Assembly (NCBI GenBank): GCA_024693135.1
Contig: JAILLN010000013.1
Location: 62,001-126,000 of the forward strand
Length of the DNA stretch: 64,000 bases
Source of the DNA: Lachnospiraceae bacterium
GTDB taxonomy: Bacteria; Bacillota; Clostridia; Lachnospirales; Lachnospiraceae
Direction of reading: 5' to 3'
In this document: positions 1 through 10,100 of the stretch, piece after piece
How positions within the stretch are numbered: the first letter of the stretch is position 1
How the letters are laid out: each line of letters opens with the position of its first letter
Program-made: the position numbers and the translations under genes
Notes under the pieces: generated by a model
Seen by the model: the letters and a program-made list of their open reading frames with translations, nothing else
Database searches by the model: none
What the model was told of the DNA's origin: nothing

Positions 1-24
1 CAATACTACATCTCCGATCCTCAT
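1..24 (-). CDS. dusB: tRNA-dihydrouridine synthase, first 8 codons only (partial)
   Basis: The ATG at 24 opens a frame encoding MRIGDVVL before the window ends. This fits the M-x-I-G-x-V-x-L start of DusB-type tRNA-dihydrouridine synthases, which reduce uridines in the D-loop of tRNA using FMN and NADPH. The ATG overlaps the TGA of the preceding gene (ATGA), so the gene is probably translationally coupled to it. A birA, small gene, dusB order is one I recall from Lachnospiraceae. Eight residues are very little, so the name is an inference from start motif and context. Confidence 0.4.
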
Positions 25-350
25 AGGAGAGGCTCTCCCAGGATAAATACCCTGTAAAAACAGGTCAGCTCCTCGAAAAGCTCCCTGCGCCTTGACTGCA
101 GCTCCCTCACCAAAAGCCCTGCGCTGATCTCATCATACAAAATGTCATCCTCCTCTGCCTCCGTGACCAGCTCCAGCTCTCCTTCCTCATTGAACTCCAT
201 CCGGAATATGCCGCCGGCATCCTCCGTAAAAAGGACGCAGATGATATGGATCTCATTCTGCACCGATTCCGGAAGCTTTGAAAAATCCCGGTTAAAATAA
301 TATTTCCTGTCATAGCAGCTTGCTCCGCAAAGCACAACCCTTTTATGCAT
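21..350 (-). CDS. Conserved small protein, DUF6145-like
   Basis: A 109-residue soluble protein with no signal peptide or membrane segment. It begins MHKRVVLCGASCYDRKYYF and has a central stretch (about residues 36-48, CVLFTEDAGGIF) followed by a very acidic region (EAEEDD). I recall this pattern as the DUF6145 family of Lachnospiraceae; no function is known. The gene starts 8 bases inside the end of birA and ends in an ATGA overlap with the next gene, so it belongs to the birA transcription unit. The Shine-Dalgarno in front of the ATG is weak, in keeping with coupled translation. The family assignment is from memory. Confidence 0.7.
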   Translation of the reverse strand: MHKRVVLCGASCYDRKYYFNRDFSKLPESVQNEIHIICVLFTEDAGGIFRMEFNEEGELELVTEAEEDDILYDEISAGLLVRELQSRRRELFEELTCFYRVFILGEPLL

Positions 351-1137
351 ATCCGTAAATTCCCCTTACTGACACCTCTCCTGCGTACACCGAATCCATG
401 CTTCCATCATCCCGGATGATCAAAAGCTCTCCCTTTTCATTAATCCCTACTGCCTCTGCCTCATATTGCCCCTTCGGATCCATGACACAGACGCGTCTTC
501 CGTTATTCACACAGGCCTGATCATAATTGTCTTTCAGCTCCGCCAGGGTTCCGGTCTTAAGAAAGACCGCATAATATTTTTCAAACCGTTCCAGAATGGA
601 TGCCATCACCCTCTCACAGGACTGTTTTTTTCCGCTTTCCAAAAAGAGGGAAGCTGCCCTGTCCCTTATTTCCTCGGGGAAGCCTTCCGTATTCACATTG
701 ATGCCGACGCCGATCACGATTTCGGGCGGATCCGCCCCACAGACCTTCATTTCGGTCAGGATGCCGCAGATCTTCTTCCCCTTCACCACGATGTCATTCG
801 GCCATTTGATGCCAGTCAAGATCCCTGATGCCTCCTTGATCCCTTCCGCACAAGCCAGGGCCATGACCAGGGTCAGCCGCGGTGCGGCAGACGGTGAAAT
901 ATCTGGACGGAGCAATATGCTCATGGCGATGTTCCCTCCGGATACGGAATCCCAGCTCCTTCCCTTCCTTCCCTTTCCCTTGGTCTGGAAATCAGCCATG
1001 ACCAGAAGCCCTTCCTCTGCTCCGTTTCCTGCCCTTCGAAATGCCTCATCATTGGTAGAGTCGATCTCATGGAAGGCCAGGGTCTGCCTTCCGATCCATT
1101 TTGTATGAAGTTCTTTTTGGAGGATCCCGGTATTCAT
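343..1137 (-). CDS. birA: Biotin--[acetyl-CoA-carboxylase] ligase, no DNA-binding domain
   Basis: Attaches biotin to the carrier protein of acetyl-CoA carboxylase and related enzymes through biotinyl-5'-AMP. The 264-residue protein starts almost directly with the catalytic domain: STNDEAF near residue 27, the adenylate-binding loop GKGRKGRSW (the GRGRxGRxW motif) near residue 54, KWPNDI near 112, GVGINVN near 142, and a small C-terminal SH3-like domain (YAGEVSVRGIYGYA). Bifunctional BirA proteins carry about 60 extra N-terminal residues with a winged helix; these are absent, so it should be a monofunctional ligase rather than a biotin repressor. Its ATG overlaps the stop of the upstream small membrane protein gene (ATGA). 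Confidence 0.95.
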   Translation of the reverse strand: MNTGILQKELHTKWIGRQTLAFHEIDSTNDEAFRRAGNGAEEGLLVMADFQTKGKGRKGRSWDSVSGGNIAMSILLRPDISPSAAPRLTLVMALACAEGIKEASGILTGIKWPNDIVVKGKKICGILTEMKVCGADPPEIVIGVGINVNTEGFPEEIRDRAASLFLESGKKQSCERVMASILERFEKYYAVFLKTGTLAELKDNYDQACVNNGRRVCVMDPKGQYEAEAVGINEKGELLIIRDDGSMDSVYAGEVSVRGIYGYA

Positions 1138-1412
1138 GCAGGCAGCCGGATCATCCCTGCGGCTAGGAGACTTGATGCGGTCAGAAAAACAGACAGGAAG
1201 CAGAAAAGAAAAGCACGGATCCGGCTATGGGGGAAAGCCTTTGCCGCATTCAACAGAAACATGACAGCTCCCAATGCAAATACAACGGCGCAGGTTTCCC
1301 CTCCGCCGTTTTCCTTCAGGATCGCAAGCACCGCCAAAACGATGATCGCCAATCCGATCACCATATTCAGCAGATCGATCCACATTCCTTTGTTGTTCAG
1401 GCTGATCCTCAT
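1134..1412 (-). CDS. Small membrane protein of unknown function
   Basis: A 92-residue hydrophobic protein with three predicted membrane segments: [36 protein letters not shown], and [21 protein letters not shown] chose the ATG at 1412 because it forms an ATGA overlap with the argF stop; a TTG 12 bases upstream is possible but less likely. The stop overlaps the birA start in the same way, so the gene is coupled on both sides. I do not recognise the family. Small three-helix proteins of this kind are common in Lachnospiraceae operons and mostly uncharacterised. Confidence 0.75.
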   Translation of the reverse strand: MRISLNNKGMWIDLLNMVIGLAIIVLAVLAILKENGGGETCAVVFALGAVMFLLNAAKAFPHSRIRAFLFCFLSVFLTASSLLAAGMIRLPA

Positions 1413-2410
1413 CCAATTTCCCAATCAGCCAGCGTCGCCGCCATCACGGCCTTGATGGTATGCATGCGGTTTTCCGCTTCATCAAAGACAGAAGCGCTGT
1501 ACTTTTGAAATACCTCGTCCGTGACCTCCATCTCCGTCAAAGAGAACTGCTTTCCCTTCTCTGCGCCGATCTTGGTCTTCAGATCATGAAAGGCCGGCAG
1601 GCAGTGAAGGAAGATCGAGCCCTTGGCCGTCCGTTTCATCCGATCCATCGTCACCCGGTAGGGGGTAAGATCCCGTATCCTTTCCTCCCAGACCTCATCC
1701 GGCTCTCCCATGGAAACCCATACATCCGTATATACAGCATCTGCATCCGCCACCATTGCTTCCGCATCCTCTGAAAGGCAGATGCTGCCCCCGCTTTCCT
1801 CCGCCCAGGCTTCACATTCCGCCACAAGGGCAGGATCCGGAAAGTACTTTCCCGGAGCGGCTATACGGAAATTAAGGCCAAGCTTGGCGCAGCCGATCAT
1901 CAGGGAATTGCCCATATTATACCTGGCATCCCCCATATAGGTCAGGGTCCTTCCCTTGAGCTCGCCAAAATACTCCTTCATGGTCAGCATATCTGCCAGG
2001 ATCTGGGTAGGGTGGTACTCGTTTGTCAGTCCGTTCCATACCGGCACGTCTGCATTCTCCGCAAGGCTCTCGACGATCTCCTGCCCGTAGCCGCGGTACT
2101 CTATGCCGTCAAACATCCTTCCCAGTACTCTGGCTGTATCCTCAATGCTCTCTTTTTTCCCGATCTGGGATCCGGCGGGATCCAGATAGGTAGTACCCAT
2201 GCCCAGGTCATGGGCGGCCACCTCAAAGGAGCACCTGGTCCTGGTGGATGTCTTCTCAAAGATCAGAGCCACATTTTTGCCCTTGAGCCGGTCATGAAGC
2301 TCCCCATTCTTTTTCTTTTTCTTAAACCATGCCGCCAGATCGATCAGATATAATATCTCTTCTGTGCTAAAGTCCTTAAGCGTCAGAAAGTCTCTTCCCT
2401 TCAGTGTCAT
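1409..2410 (-). CDS. argF: Ornithine carbamoyltransferase
   Basis: Makes citrulline from ornithine and carbamoyl phosphate, the sixth step of arginine synthesis; it can also run backwards in the arginine deiminase pathway. The 333-residue length is normal. The carbamoyl phosphate loop STRTR is at residues 55-59, the second phosphate contact HPTQ near 133, and the ornithine/catalytic motif HCLP near 270. The start ATG follows GAGGA at good spacing and lies 7 bases after the stop of the SPFH gene. No other arg gene is adjacent; carB, which makes its substrate, is in the window at 46-49 kb. No arcA or arcC neighbour is seen, so a biosynthetic role is more likely than a catabolic one. Confidence 0.96.
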   Translation of the reverse strand: MTLKGRDFLTLKDFSTEEILYLIDLAAWFKKKKKNGELHDRLKGKNVALIFEKTSTRTRCSFEVAAHDLGMGTTYLDPAGSQIGKKESIEDTARVLGRMFDGIEYRGYGQEIVESLAENADVPVWNGLTNEYHPTQILADMLTMKEYFGELKGRTLTYMGDARYNMGNSLMIGCAKLGLNFRIAAPGKYFPDPALVAECEAWAEESGGSICLSEDAEAMVADADAVYTDVWVSMGEPDEVWEERIRDLTPYRVTMDRMKRTAKGSIFLHCLPAFHDLKTKIGAEKGKQFSLTEMEVTDEVFQKYSASVFDEAENRMHTIKAVMAATLADWEIG

Positions 2411-2417
2411 ATCGTCC

Positions 2418-3338
2418 TCATTTAATAAAATCTTTTATTGCGCTTGCTACAGAAGCCACTCCGGATAACTCCGCAGGGATGATCAGCTTGGTCGCCTGTC
2501 CGTCTGCGGCTTTCTCAAATGCATCAATGGATTTCAGTTTTAATACCGCCTCATCTGCTCCGGCATCCTTCAGCAGGCGTATGCCGTCTGCAGTAGCCTG
2601 CTGGATCTTGAGGATGGCCTCTGCCTGTCCTTCGGCAACCCGGATTTCCTTTTCCTTTTCCGCTTCTGCGGCAAGGATCGTTGCCTGCTTTTCTGCTTCC
2701 GCATTCAATACCATGGACTGCTTGCGGCCCTCTGCTTCCAGGATCACGGACTGCTTCTGGCCCTCTGCTTCCAGAATGGCCGCCCGCTTATCACGCTCCG
2801 CCTTCATCTGCTTTTCCATGGACTCCTGGATCGGCTTAGGAGGGGTGATATCCTTCAGCTCTACTCTAGTGACCTTAATCCCCCATGGATCGGTGGCCAC
2901 ATCCAGCGTAGACCGCATCTTGGTATTGATGGTCTCCCTGGAGGTCAGGGTCTGGTCAAGCTCCAGCTCGCCGATGATATTTCTCAAGGTAGTGGCCGTC
3001 AGGTTCTCGATGGCCATAAGCGGTCTCTCCACGCCATAAGCATAAAGCTTCGGATCCGTGATCTGGAAAAAGACCACTGTATTGATCATCATCGTGACAT
3101 TATCTTTTGTGATCACGGGCTGCGGGGCAAAATCAGCCACCTGCTCCTTTAATGACATCCTGCGGGCCACCCGGTCAATGATCGGAAGCTTGAAATGCAT
3201 GCCCACAGACCAGGTCGTCAGATAGCCTCCGAGCCTCTCCACGATGGCCGCCTGCGCCTGAGGCACGATCTTGATGCAGCTTCCCAGGATCAGCAGAACA
3301 ACGATCAGCAATACAAAAACCACAACTAATCCGCCCAT
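2418..3338 (-). CDS. SPFH/Band 7 membrane scaffold protein (stomatin/QmcA type)
   Basis: A 306-residue protein with one N-terminal membrane helix ([20 protein letters not shown]), then the Band 7 domain starting at [18 protein letters not shown], and a long alanine/glutamate-rich coiled coil (about residues 175-260, repeats of AEGQKQ and AEAEKE type). This is the usual stomatin/QmcA layout. Such proteins oligomerise on the membrane and organise microdomains; the exact client is usually unknown. The next gene downstream in the same cluster context is an NfeD protein (3403-3882, immediately upstream in transcription), the classic partner of stomatin-like proteins. The start has a good GGAGGG ribosome-binding site. 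Confidence 0.9.
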   Translation of the reverse strand: MGGLVVVFVLLIVVLLILGSCIKIVPQAQAAIVERLGGYLTTWSVGMHFKLPIIDRVARRMSLKEQVADFAPQPVITKDNVTMMINTVVFFQITDPKLYAYGVERPLMAIENLTATTLRNIIGELELDQTLTSRETINTKMRSTLDVATDPWGIKVTRVELKDITPPKPIQESMEKQMKAERDKRAAILEAEGQKQSVILEAEGRKQSMVLNAEAEKQATILAAEAEKEKEIRVAEGQAEAILKIQQATADGIRLLKDAGADEAVLKLKSIDAFEKAADGQATKLIIPAELSGVASVASAIKDFIK

Positions 3339-3402
3339 TTTTACCCTCCGTATGATTCCTTATTTTACCCTGTGTTTTCCATGTGCCGGCCGGCACGTTT
3401 TA

Positions 3403-3882
3403 TTAAGACAAAGACCGGGATTCCACCAGGATCAGCTTCACGCCCTCGATATGGTCGATGATGCATATGCTCCCTTTTTTGCAGGCACCCTCCGGCTCCT
3501 TCATCCTGGCAGACCAGATCACGCCTCCCACCGCAGCGGCACCGGTTCCTTCTACATTCCGGATGTCCTCCGTCACCACTGCTTCCCTGCCGATCAGGCT
3601 TTCCACATTCGTCTTCGTAAGCCCCTTCCGAAAGAGCTTTACGCTTAAAGGCCTGACTGACAAGAGCATAGCAAAAGAAACGAAAAAAAACAATGCCGCC
3701 TGAAGCCAGACGGGCGCATGAAATAAAGAAGCCGCCAGCGCGGCAAAGGCTCCAGCCGCAAACCAGACGGATGTCAAAGATACGGTGGTAAGCTCCACCA
3801 CCAGCATAGCGATCAAAACAAAAAGCCAGATCCCCGCTGCCGGAGACGGGGACAGGAAACCATTAAAAATATCCATAAGCAT
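3403..3882 (-). CDS. NfeD-family membrane protein
   Basis: A short NfeD protein of 159 residues: two or three membrane segments (ITG-less N-terminal half, roughly residues 15-85) followed by a C-terminal OB-fold (LIGREAVVTEDI to GVKLILVESRSLS). It lacks the ClpP-like protease domain of long NfeD proteins. Short NfeD proteins work with stomatin/SPFH proteins, and the SPFH gene follows 64 bases downstream. The ATG at 3882 overlaps the upstream TGA as TGATG; a GTG three bases earlier is an alternative. Functional detail beyond the SPFH partnership is inference. Confidence 0.87.
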   Translation of the reverse strand: MLMDIFNGFLSPSPAAGIWLFVLIAMLVVELTTVSLTSVWFAAGAFAALAASLFHAPVWLQAALFFFVSFAMLLSVRPLSVKLFRKGLTKTNVESLIGREAVVTEDIRNVEGTGAAAVGGVIWSARMKEPEGACKKGSICIIDHIEGVKLILVESRSLS

Positions 3883-5219
3883 CACCAGAATACATGGCTT
3901 CCGATCACGATCCCTGCATGCCCGGAACGCACATTCCTGAAATGAGTAGCAGCCCCGATATTAGAGAGTCCGCCAATGGCATCTTTTGCCGCCTGCCTGG
4001 CCGTGCCGCTGATCGCTCCGCTGGCCAGAGTCATTGCCAGCTTTCCGGAGGATGCCGGTCCGAATTGATAGGGTGCATAAATAGCATTGCGGATGCTGCC
4101 ATAGGAGCCCCTTGCGCGGTTCATTACCACCGCCCCCACCGCCAGCTGGCCTTCATAAGGCTGCTGTCCGCATTCGCATTGGATCAAAGCCGCAAGCAGG
4201 GTTTCATCATCATAGGTCGCCTCTACTGCTCCGTTGTCCACCACAGCAGGCGTCTCATTCCCTGCCGCCGGAGGATTCTCCTGTCCGGGAGCGGCTTCCT
4301 GCGGAGGATTCTCGTTATTCTTGGGAGCCTCCTCCTTTTTCTCTTTCTTCTTTTTTGCTTCCTCTGCCTGCGCCTTCTTTTCCGCAGACTCCTTTTCTCT
4401 CTCCGATACTTCCTCTATCGTTTCCCCTTCGTTAAAATGATAGCCAATGGAGATGTAGTCGTTGGAAACAAATCCTTCCCCCGTACCCTCTGTGCCATCA
4501 TCATACCGGATCCTGGTCCATTCTCCCTCTGCATCCAGAACCTCCACCTCGGTGCCGCCTGCCAGGAGAGCGTTGATCCCTGCTTCTTCATCCGCATCCC
4601 CCCTTACCCGCAGGGTTTCCGTATTGACCGTGGCGGTCATCCAGCTGATATCCCGGATCCTCTCCTTCGCCTCATCTCCAAAGAGAAGATACTCATCCTT
4701 TGCCCATCCGGTCAGCCTGCCGGACTGGATCTTCGTCCAGCCGTCCTGCTGCTCCAGAATTTCTGCTACATTATCCTTGTACAGATATCCGGCCAGGGAA
4801 GCCTCCTCAGAAGGATCCTGCCTGACGTTCATGGAATTGGTCACATCCGCAACACAAAGGCCGTCCAGCTCATCCTGCTCTTTATCCTGCCCTTCCTCTA
4901 CCTCGGGCTCCGTCTCAGTGGACTCGAAGGTGACTTCGATCATCTTCATGGCATCTGTATCTGCCGCAGAAACCGGAGCCACATCCCCAGCTCCCGCCAT
5001 AAGCTTAGAGGCCGGCGTTTCTGCTGCCGACTTCATGATCCGCTCCAGAATGGATTCATCCGTATCATATACCGATGCCGCATACATGCTCCTTCCAGAG
5101 CCTGCACACAGATCCCCTAAGATATCTGCCGCGAAAGCATCATATGAAGTTATCCAAGCTGCGACGAAAAAGCCAAGGAGCGCCACAACCGCCAGACTGA
5201 TCTTCTTCATAGCATTCAT
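3882..5219 (-). CDS. Exported SH3-domain cell wall hydrolase (SleB/CwlJ-like)
   Basis: A 445-residue secreted protein. It has a signal sequence (MKKISLAVVALLGFFVAAW), an acidic spacer, two bacterial SH3 domains (about residues 120-185 and 193-268), a Lys/Glu-rich then Pro/Asn-rich linker (about 272-325), and a C-terminal SleB-type hydrolase_2 domain (about 335-445). The expected catalytic glutamate is the first E of CECGQQPYEGQ, followed by VGAVVMNRA; the domain ends at GSHVFW. SleB-like enzymes are lytic transglycosylases or amidases acting on peptidoglycan; in non-spore contexts they remodel the wall. Two ATGs compete: 5219 and 5210 (MKKIS, the typical signal peptide start). It overlaps nfeD and is probably first in the unit. 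Its promoter region carries TTAACA repeats, listed separately. Confidence 0.88.
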   Translation of the reverse strand: MNAMKKISLAVVALLGFFVAAWITSYDAFAADILGDLCAGSGRSMYAASVYDTDESILERIMKSAAETPASKLMAGAGDVAPVSAADTDAMKMIEVTFESTETEPEVEEGQDKEQDELDGLCVADVTNSMNVRQDPSEEASLAGYLYKDNVAEILEQQDGWTKIQSGRLTGWAKDEYLLFGDEAKERIRDISWMTATVNTETLRVRGDADEEAGINALLAGGTEVEVLDAEGEWTRIRYDDGTEGTGEGFVSNDYISIGYHFNEGETIEEVSEREKESAEKKAQAEEAKKKKEKKEEAPKNNENPPQEAAPGQENPPAAGNETPAVVDNGAVEATYDDETLLAALIQCECGQQPYEGQLAVGAVVMNRARGSYGSIRNAIYAPYQFGPASSGKLAMTLASGAISGTARQAAKDAIGGLSNIGAATHFRNVRSGHAGIVIGSHVFW

Positions 5220-5248
5220 ATCTTAACAATTCCTTAACAAATTGTCAA
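5220..5248 (-). promoter_or_regulatory. Promoter with 11-bp-period TTAACA repeats before the SleB-like gene
   Basis: On the minus strand TTGACA (5243-5248) and TAAGAT (5220-5225) are 17 bases apart, directly abutting the ATG at 5219. If this promoter is used, transcription starts inside the annotated gene near the second ATG (5210), giving an almost leaderless message. On the plus strand the same DNA reads TTAACA at 5223-5228 and again at 5234-5239, two copies spaced exactly 11 bases, which is the arrangement of OmpR/PhoP-class response-regulator sites. Which factor binds is unknown. An AAGGA at 11 bases from the first ATG could serve as a poor ribosome-binding site. Confidence 0.45.
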
Positions 5249-5324
5249 ATTTGCCCGGATTTTGCTAGATATGTACTATATTTTGTATTGTAACAATTAT
5301 GTAACCAAATATGCAGCTTCTGAT

Positions 5325-6065
5325 CTATCGGTACATCAATATCGCGGCCGCCACTGCCGCATTCAATGATTCCACCCGCCCCTGCATCGGGATATAAACC
5401 CGCTCATCTGCAAGGGAAGCCAGTTCATCCGTAAGCCCGCCGCCCTCATTCCCGATGAGGAATGCCCGGGGGCTCTTCATTTCAAGCTCATATAAGGATC
5501 TGCCCCCCAAATGTGCCGCATAAGCCGTAAAGCCTGCTCTTTTCACATCGCACAGGGTTTTCTTCAGGTCATCCGAGACCATGAACGGCACGCGGAAGAT
5601 CGATCCCATGGTCGACCGGACCACTTTCGGTGAATAAATATCCGCGGTCAGCCTGTCCATAAAAAGTCCGGATACCCCGGCAGCTTCCGCAGTACGAAGG
5701 ATGGTTCCTACATTTCCGGGATCCTGGATGCCCTCCAGGAATAATGCCTTATCCCCTGACAAAAGGGAATCCATGGCATGCTCCCTCTGCCTCACTACCG
5801 CAAGGATCCCCTGGGGAGACACCGTATCGGATATTTTGCAGAATGAATCATCGGAAATCACGTCTGCATCCGGAAACTCCTGCGCCATGCCGGGCTTAGC
5901 CGCCATGCTCTCCGAGAGCACCAGCTTCACCACATCATCTTTCGGAGCCTCCCTGACCATCCGCAGGCCTTCCACTACAAAAAGCCCCTGCTCCCTCCGG
6001 GCAGAGGCTTTCTTCTGCAGCATTCTGATCTCTCCCAGCTGGCGCCGGGTAAGGCCCTGTCCCAT
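5325..6065 (-). CDS. TrmH/SpoU-family RNA 2'-O-methyltransferase
   Basis: A 246-residue SPOUT methyltransferase that transfers a methyl group from SAM to a ribose 2'-OH in rRNA or tRNA. The N-terminal substrate-binding part (LTRRQLGEIRMLQKK to LFVVEGLRMV) precedes the knot: EGIQDPGNVGTILRTAEA (motif 1, with the catalytic Asn/Arg region), FLIGNEGGGLTDEL (motif 2) and IPMQGRVESLNAAVAAAILMY (motif 3). The ATG at 6065 overlaps the pfkA stop as TGATG, which decides the start; the frame is open further upstream but that would run through pfkA. The exact target cannot be read from sequence; the closest described types are YsgA/RlmB-like. Confidence 0.93.
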   Translation of the reverse strand: MGQGLTRRQLGEIRMLQKKASARREQGLFVVEGLRMVREAPKDDVVKLVLSESMAAKPGMAQEFPDADVISDDSFCKISDTVSPQGILAVVRQREHAMDSLLSGDKALFLEGIQDPGNVGTILRTAEAAGVSGLFMDRLTADIYSPKVVRSTMGSIFRVPFMVSDDLKKTLCDVKRAGFTAYAAHLGGRSLYELEMKSPRAFLIGNEGGGLTDELASLADERVYIPMQGRVESLNAAVAAAILMYR

Positions 6066-7045
6066 CAGATTGAAAGTGCCTTGGATACCATATATTGGTA
6101 TTCGGGAATATTCTTTGTCATGGAAAGGGCTTCTTCCAGGTCGACGTCCGTAAAATCCCCGTCCCTGTAGCACACCGCCCGGTTGGTCTTCCCCTCCTTC
6201 AGAAGGTCTGCCGCCATGGCGCCCATGACCGAGGCATAGTACCGGTCCTTGCAGGTTGGAGATCCCCCTCTCTGCATGTATCCGAGAATAGTGGCTCTGG
6301 TCTCCATTCCCGTGGCTGCCTCGATCCGCCTGGCCATGGAGGTGGAATGCCCAATTCCCTCCGCATTGATGATCAGATGATGCGTCTTCCCGATCTTCCT
6401 GCTTTCGATGATATGGTTGATGATCTCCTGCTCATCATAATTATACTTTTCCGGGAGCAGGATATCCTCCGCACCGCTTGCCACGCCGCACCAAAGGGCG
6501 ATATATCCGGCATTCCTGCCCATGACTTCTATAATGGAGCAGCGCTCATGCGAGGAAGAGGTATCCCTGACCTTGTCGATGGCTTCCAATGCCGTATTGA
6601 TCGCGGTATCAAATCCGATGGTATAGTCCGTGCAGGAAATGTCCAGGTCGATCGTGCCCGGAAGGCAGACTACCGGCTCTCCGGCTCTGCTCAGCTCCAG
6701 GGCTCCCCGGTAGGATCCGTCTCCTCCGATGACCACCACGGCATCCATCTTATGCTTCCTGCAGATCTGCACGGCTTTTTCCCGTCCCTCCGGGGTCTTG
6801 AATTCTTCGCTTCTTGCCGTACGGAGGATGGTGCCTCCCTGCTGGATGCTGTCTGATACGCTTCTGGCCGTCATTTCCGACATTTCTTCATTCAGCAGCC
6901 CCTGGTATCCCTTTTGGATGCCCACTACCTTCAATCCGTCCGAAATGGCTTTCCGGACCACAGCCCGGATGGCGGCATTCATGCCCGGCGCATCCCCTCC
7001 GCTGGTCAGTATTCCGATCTTCTTGATTTTTTTTCCTTCTGCCAT
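6065..7045 (-). CDS. pfkA: ATP-dependent 6-phosphofructokinase
   Basis: Phosphorylates fructose 6-phosphate to fructose 1,6-bisphosphate in glycolysis. The 326-residue length and motifs fit the bacterial PfkA group: GILTSGGDAPGMNAA (11-25), GGDGSYRG (107-114), PGTID (129-133) and MGRNAGYIALW. The glycines in GGDG and PGTID are the residues associated with ATP rather than pyrophosphate as donor. One oddity: the catalytic loop usually written TIDND reads TIDLD here (Leu134 in place of Asn), while both aspartates are kept. The start at 7045 has a GGGGG-type ribosome-binding site; the GTG at 7078 is less likely. It follows dnaE by 63 bases and is coupled to the methyltransferase gene. Confidence 0.96.
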   Translation of the reverse strand: MAEGKKIKKIGILTSGGDAPGMNAAIRAVVRKAISDGLKVVGIQKGYQGLLNEEMSEMTARSVSDSIQQGGTILRTARSEEFKTPEGREKAVQICRKHKMDAVVVIGGDGSYRGALELSRAGEPVVCLPGTIDLDISCTDYTIGFDTAINTALEAIDKVRDTSSSHERCSIIEVMGRNAGYIALWCGVASGAEDILLPEKYNYDEQEIINHIIESRKIGKTHHLIINAEGIGHSTSMARRIEAATGMETRATILGYMQRGGSPTCKDRYYASVMGAMAADLLKEGKTNRAVCYRDGDFTDVDLEEALSMTKNIPEYQYMVSKALSI

Positions 7046-7108
7046 AATCCCCCGTCCTCCCGGCGGCCCTCCGGCCACACAATTTCATCGTGATCTGTTG
7101 TCATTATG

Positions 7109-10100
7109 TCATACAATCTTTATATTATCCATTCCCAGGAGCTTCTGCAATTCCTCCGCCGCTTTCCCGGAATCCGTTCTCTGTCCCAATGTTTTTCTTT
7201 TCTTTTCCTCACGGCAGTACACGATCACGGTATCCTGTCCTTTATGGGCGCGGAGGATCTGTTCCAGCGCCTCTGCTCCCTTTTCATATGCGGCAATATT
7301 CTCATATTGCACATACAGCTTCATCGGCATGTCACCCAGCATCCTGACCCGGTCGGCCATCAGCTGGGCGTCCCGCTCGTCCTCCGTCTTCACCCGTCCT
7401 TCGATGATGACCTTCTGGTCCATTTGGATCAGATCCCTGTACTCGCTGTAGGTCTTCGGCCATACGATCACCTCAGCGGTACCCACCAGATCCTCCACCT
7501 GGATGATGGCCATGGTGTCGCCCTTCTTGGTCTGCTTGATCCGGATGTCTGAAATAATGCCTCCGATGACCTGCTTCGAGCCATCCTCCAGCAGGCACAT
7601 GCCGTTTTCATCCAGGGAAAAGTCCAGAGTCTTTGCTGTAATGCTCCTCTTCCAGATCTTTTCATATTCCTCCAGGGGGTGTCCGCTCAGATAAACTCCC
7701 AAAACTTCTTTCTCATCATTCAGGAGCATCTCCTTGGGAAACTCTCCCACATCGGGAAGCGTCTCGGTGATCCCTTCGGCGCTGCCCCTGCTCATGTCCT
7801 GTACCAGATCCATGAGAGACATCTGTCCATCCAGATTTTTCTTTTTATCCTCGATCGCCTCATCCACCAGGCTTTCATAGACCTGGATATACTGCTTTCT
7901 CGTGCCTCCCAGGGAATCCATCGCCCCTGCTTTGATCAGGCTTTCAATTGCCCTTTTATTGACCTCTCTTCCCGCTGTACGCTTGATGAAATCACCCAGG
8001 CTCTTATATCTTCCTCCATGCTCCCGCTCTTGAAGGACAGCCCTGATCACCGGGGATCCTACCGAACGGACCGCCAGCATCCCAAAGCGGATCTTCTTTT
8101 CTCCGGCTTTGCCTTCTGCCTGGAAGCAGTCCCCTCCGAAATTGATATCGGGAGGAAGGATGGAAATCCCCATGGACCGGCAGACCAGGATATATTCCGC
8201 CACCTTCCCTGAATTGTCGATGAAGCTGGTCATCAGCGCGGCCATGAATTCCACGGGATAATATGTCTTAAGCCAGGCTGTCTGCATTGTGACATAGGCA
8301 TAGGACGCGGCATGGGATTTATTAAAGGCATACCTGGCAAAATCCATCATGTCGCCATAGATCTTCTTTGCCACATCCTCCGGAATGCCCCTTGCCACAC
8401 AGCCCGGAACTCCCTGCTCCTTATTGCCGTAGACAAAGTTTGCCTGCTCCTCCTCCATGACGGCCTTCTTCTTTTTACTCATAGCCCGCCGGACGATATC
8501 CGCCCTTCCCAGGGTATATCCTCCCAGTGCCTGGACGATCTGCATGACCTGCTCCTGGTATACGATGCATCCATAGGTTGATTCCAGGATCGGCTTCAAT
8601 TCCGGACAGTCATATTTTATCTCACCCGAGTGGTTCTTCCCCTCGATATATTTGGGAATAAAGTCCATGGGACCCGGGCGGTACAGTGCGATCCCGGCTA
8701 TGATATCCTCCAGGCTGTTCGGCTTCAGCTTTTTCATGAAGACCTGCATCCCCCCGGACTCCAGCTGGAATATGCCCTCGGTGCTGCCGGTGCTGATGTA
8801 TTCCATGACCTTGGGATCATCGTAGTCGATCTTCATGATGTCCAGATTAAGACCCGGATTTCTTTTGTTTATGGCCATGACCGCATCCTTGATCACGGTC
8901 AGGGTGCGCAGCCCCAAAAAGTCCATCTTCAGGAGGCCCAGCTCTTCCAGGGTCGTCATCGTAAACTGCGTCGTGATTTCTCCGTTGCCTCCCCTGGACA
9001 GAGGCACATACTGGTCTGCGTCCTCCGGTGTGATCAATATCCCGGCCGCATGAGTGGAGGAATGCCTGGGAAGCCCTTCCAGCCTCATGCACATATCGAT
9101 GATCTCCTTTACCTCCTCATCCTCCTCAACCAGCTTTCGGAATTCATTGTTACTTTCCAATGCCTGCTCAAGGGTAATATTCTGCTGTTCCCTGGGCACC
9201 ATCCTGGCAAGCTGATCGCCTCTGGAATAAGGAAGATCCATGGCCCGGCATACATCCCGGATCACCCCTTTTGCCGCCAGGGTATTGAAGGTCACGATCT
9301 GAACACATCTGCTGCGTCCATACTTCTGCACCACATATTCGATGACCTCCTGGCGCCGTTCGTAATCAAAGTCCACGTCAATATCCGGCATGGATACACG
9401 CTCCGGATTCAGGAAGCGTTCAAATAGCAGGTTGTATTTTATAGGATCTATGTCTGTGATCCCAAGACAATACGATACAATAGCACCCGCTGCCGAACCA
9501 CGTCCGGGTCCTACAGCGATGCCGTGATTTTTCGCATAATGGATGTAATCCCAAACGATCAGAAAATAATCTACATATCCCATCTTCAGGATGATCTGAA
9601 GCTCCTGGTCAAGCCTTTCCTTCAGCGTCCCGTCATCCTCCGGATACCGTTTTTCCAGCCCTTCATAGCACAGATGCGTCAGATAGCCCAGGGCATCATA
9701 GCCCTCCGGTACATCAAAATGAGGAAGCTTTGTCTTATGGAATTCGATCTCCACATGGCATCTGTCCGCAATCCTCTGTGTCTCCTCAATGGCTTCCAGG
9801 GCATAGGGAAAAAGCTCCCGCATCTCTTCTTCGGATTTCACATAATACTGTCCTCCGGCATACCGCATCCGGTCCGGATCCGACAGCTTCTTTCCTGTCT
9901 GCAGGCAGAGCAGGATGTCGTGGGGCTTTTCATCCTCATGATTGGTATAATGGCAGTCGTTGGTGCAGATCAGCGGTATGCCAAGCTCCTGGGACATCTG
10001 CACCAGGGCATGATTTACCAGCCTCTGCTCTTCCATGCCATGATCCTGAAGCTCCAGATAGAAATGATCCTTCCCGAATATTTCCAGATATTCAAGGGCC

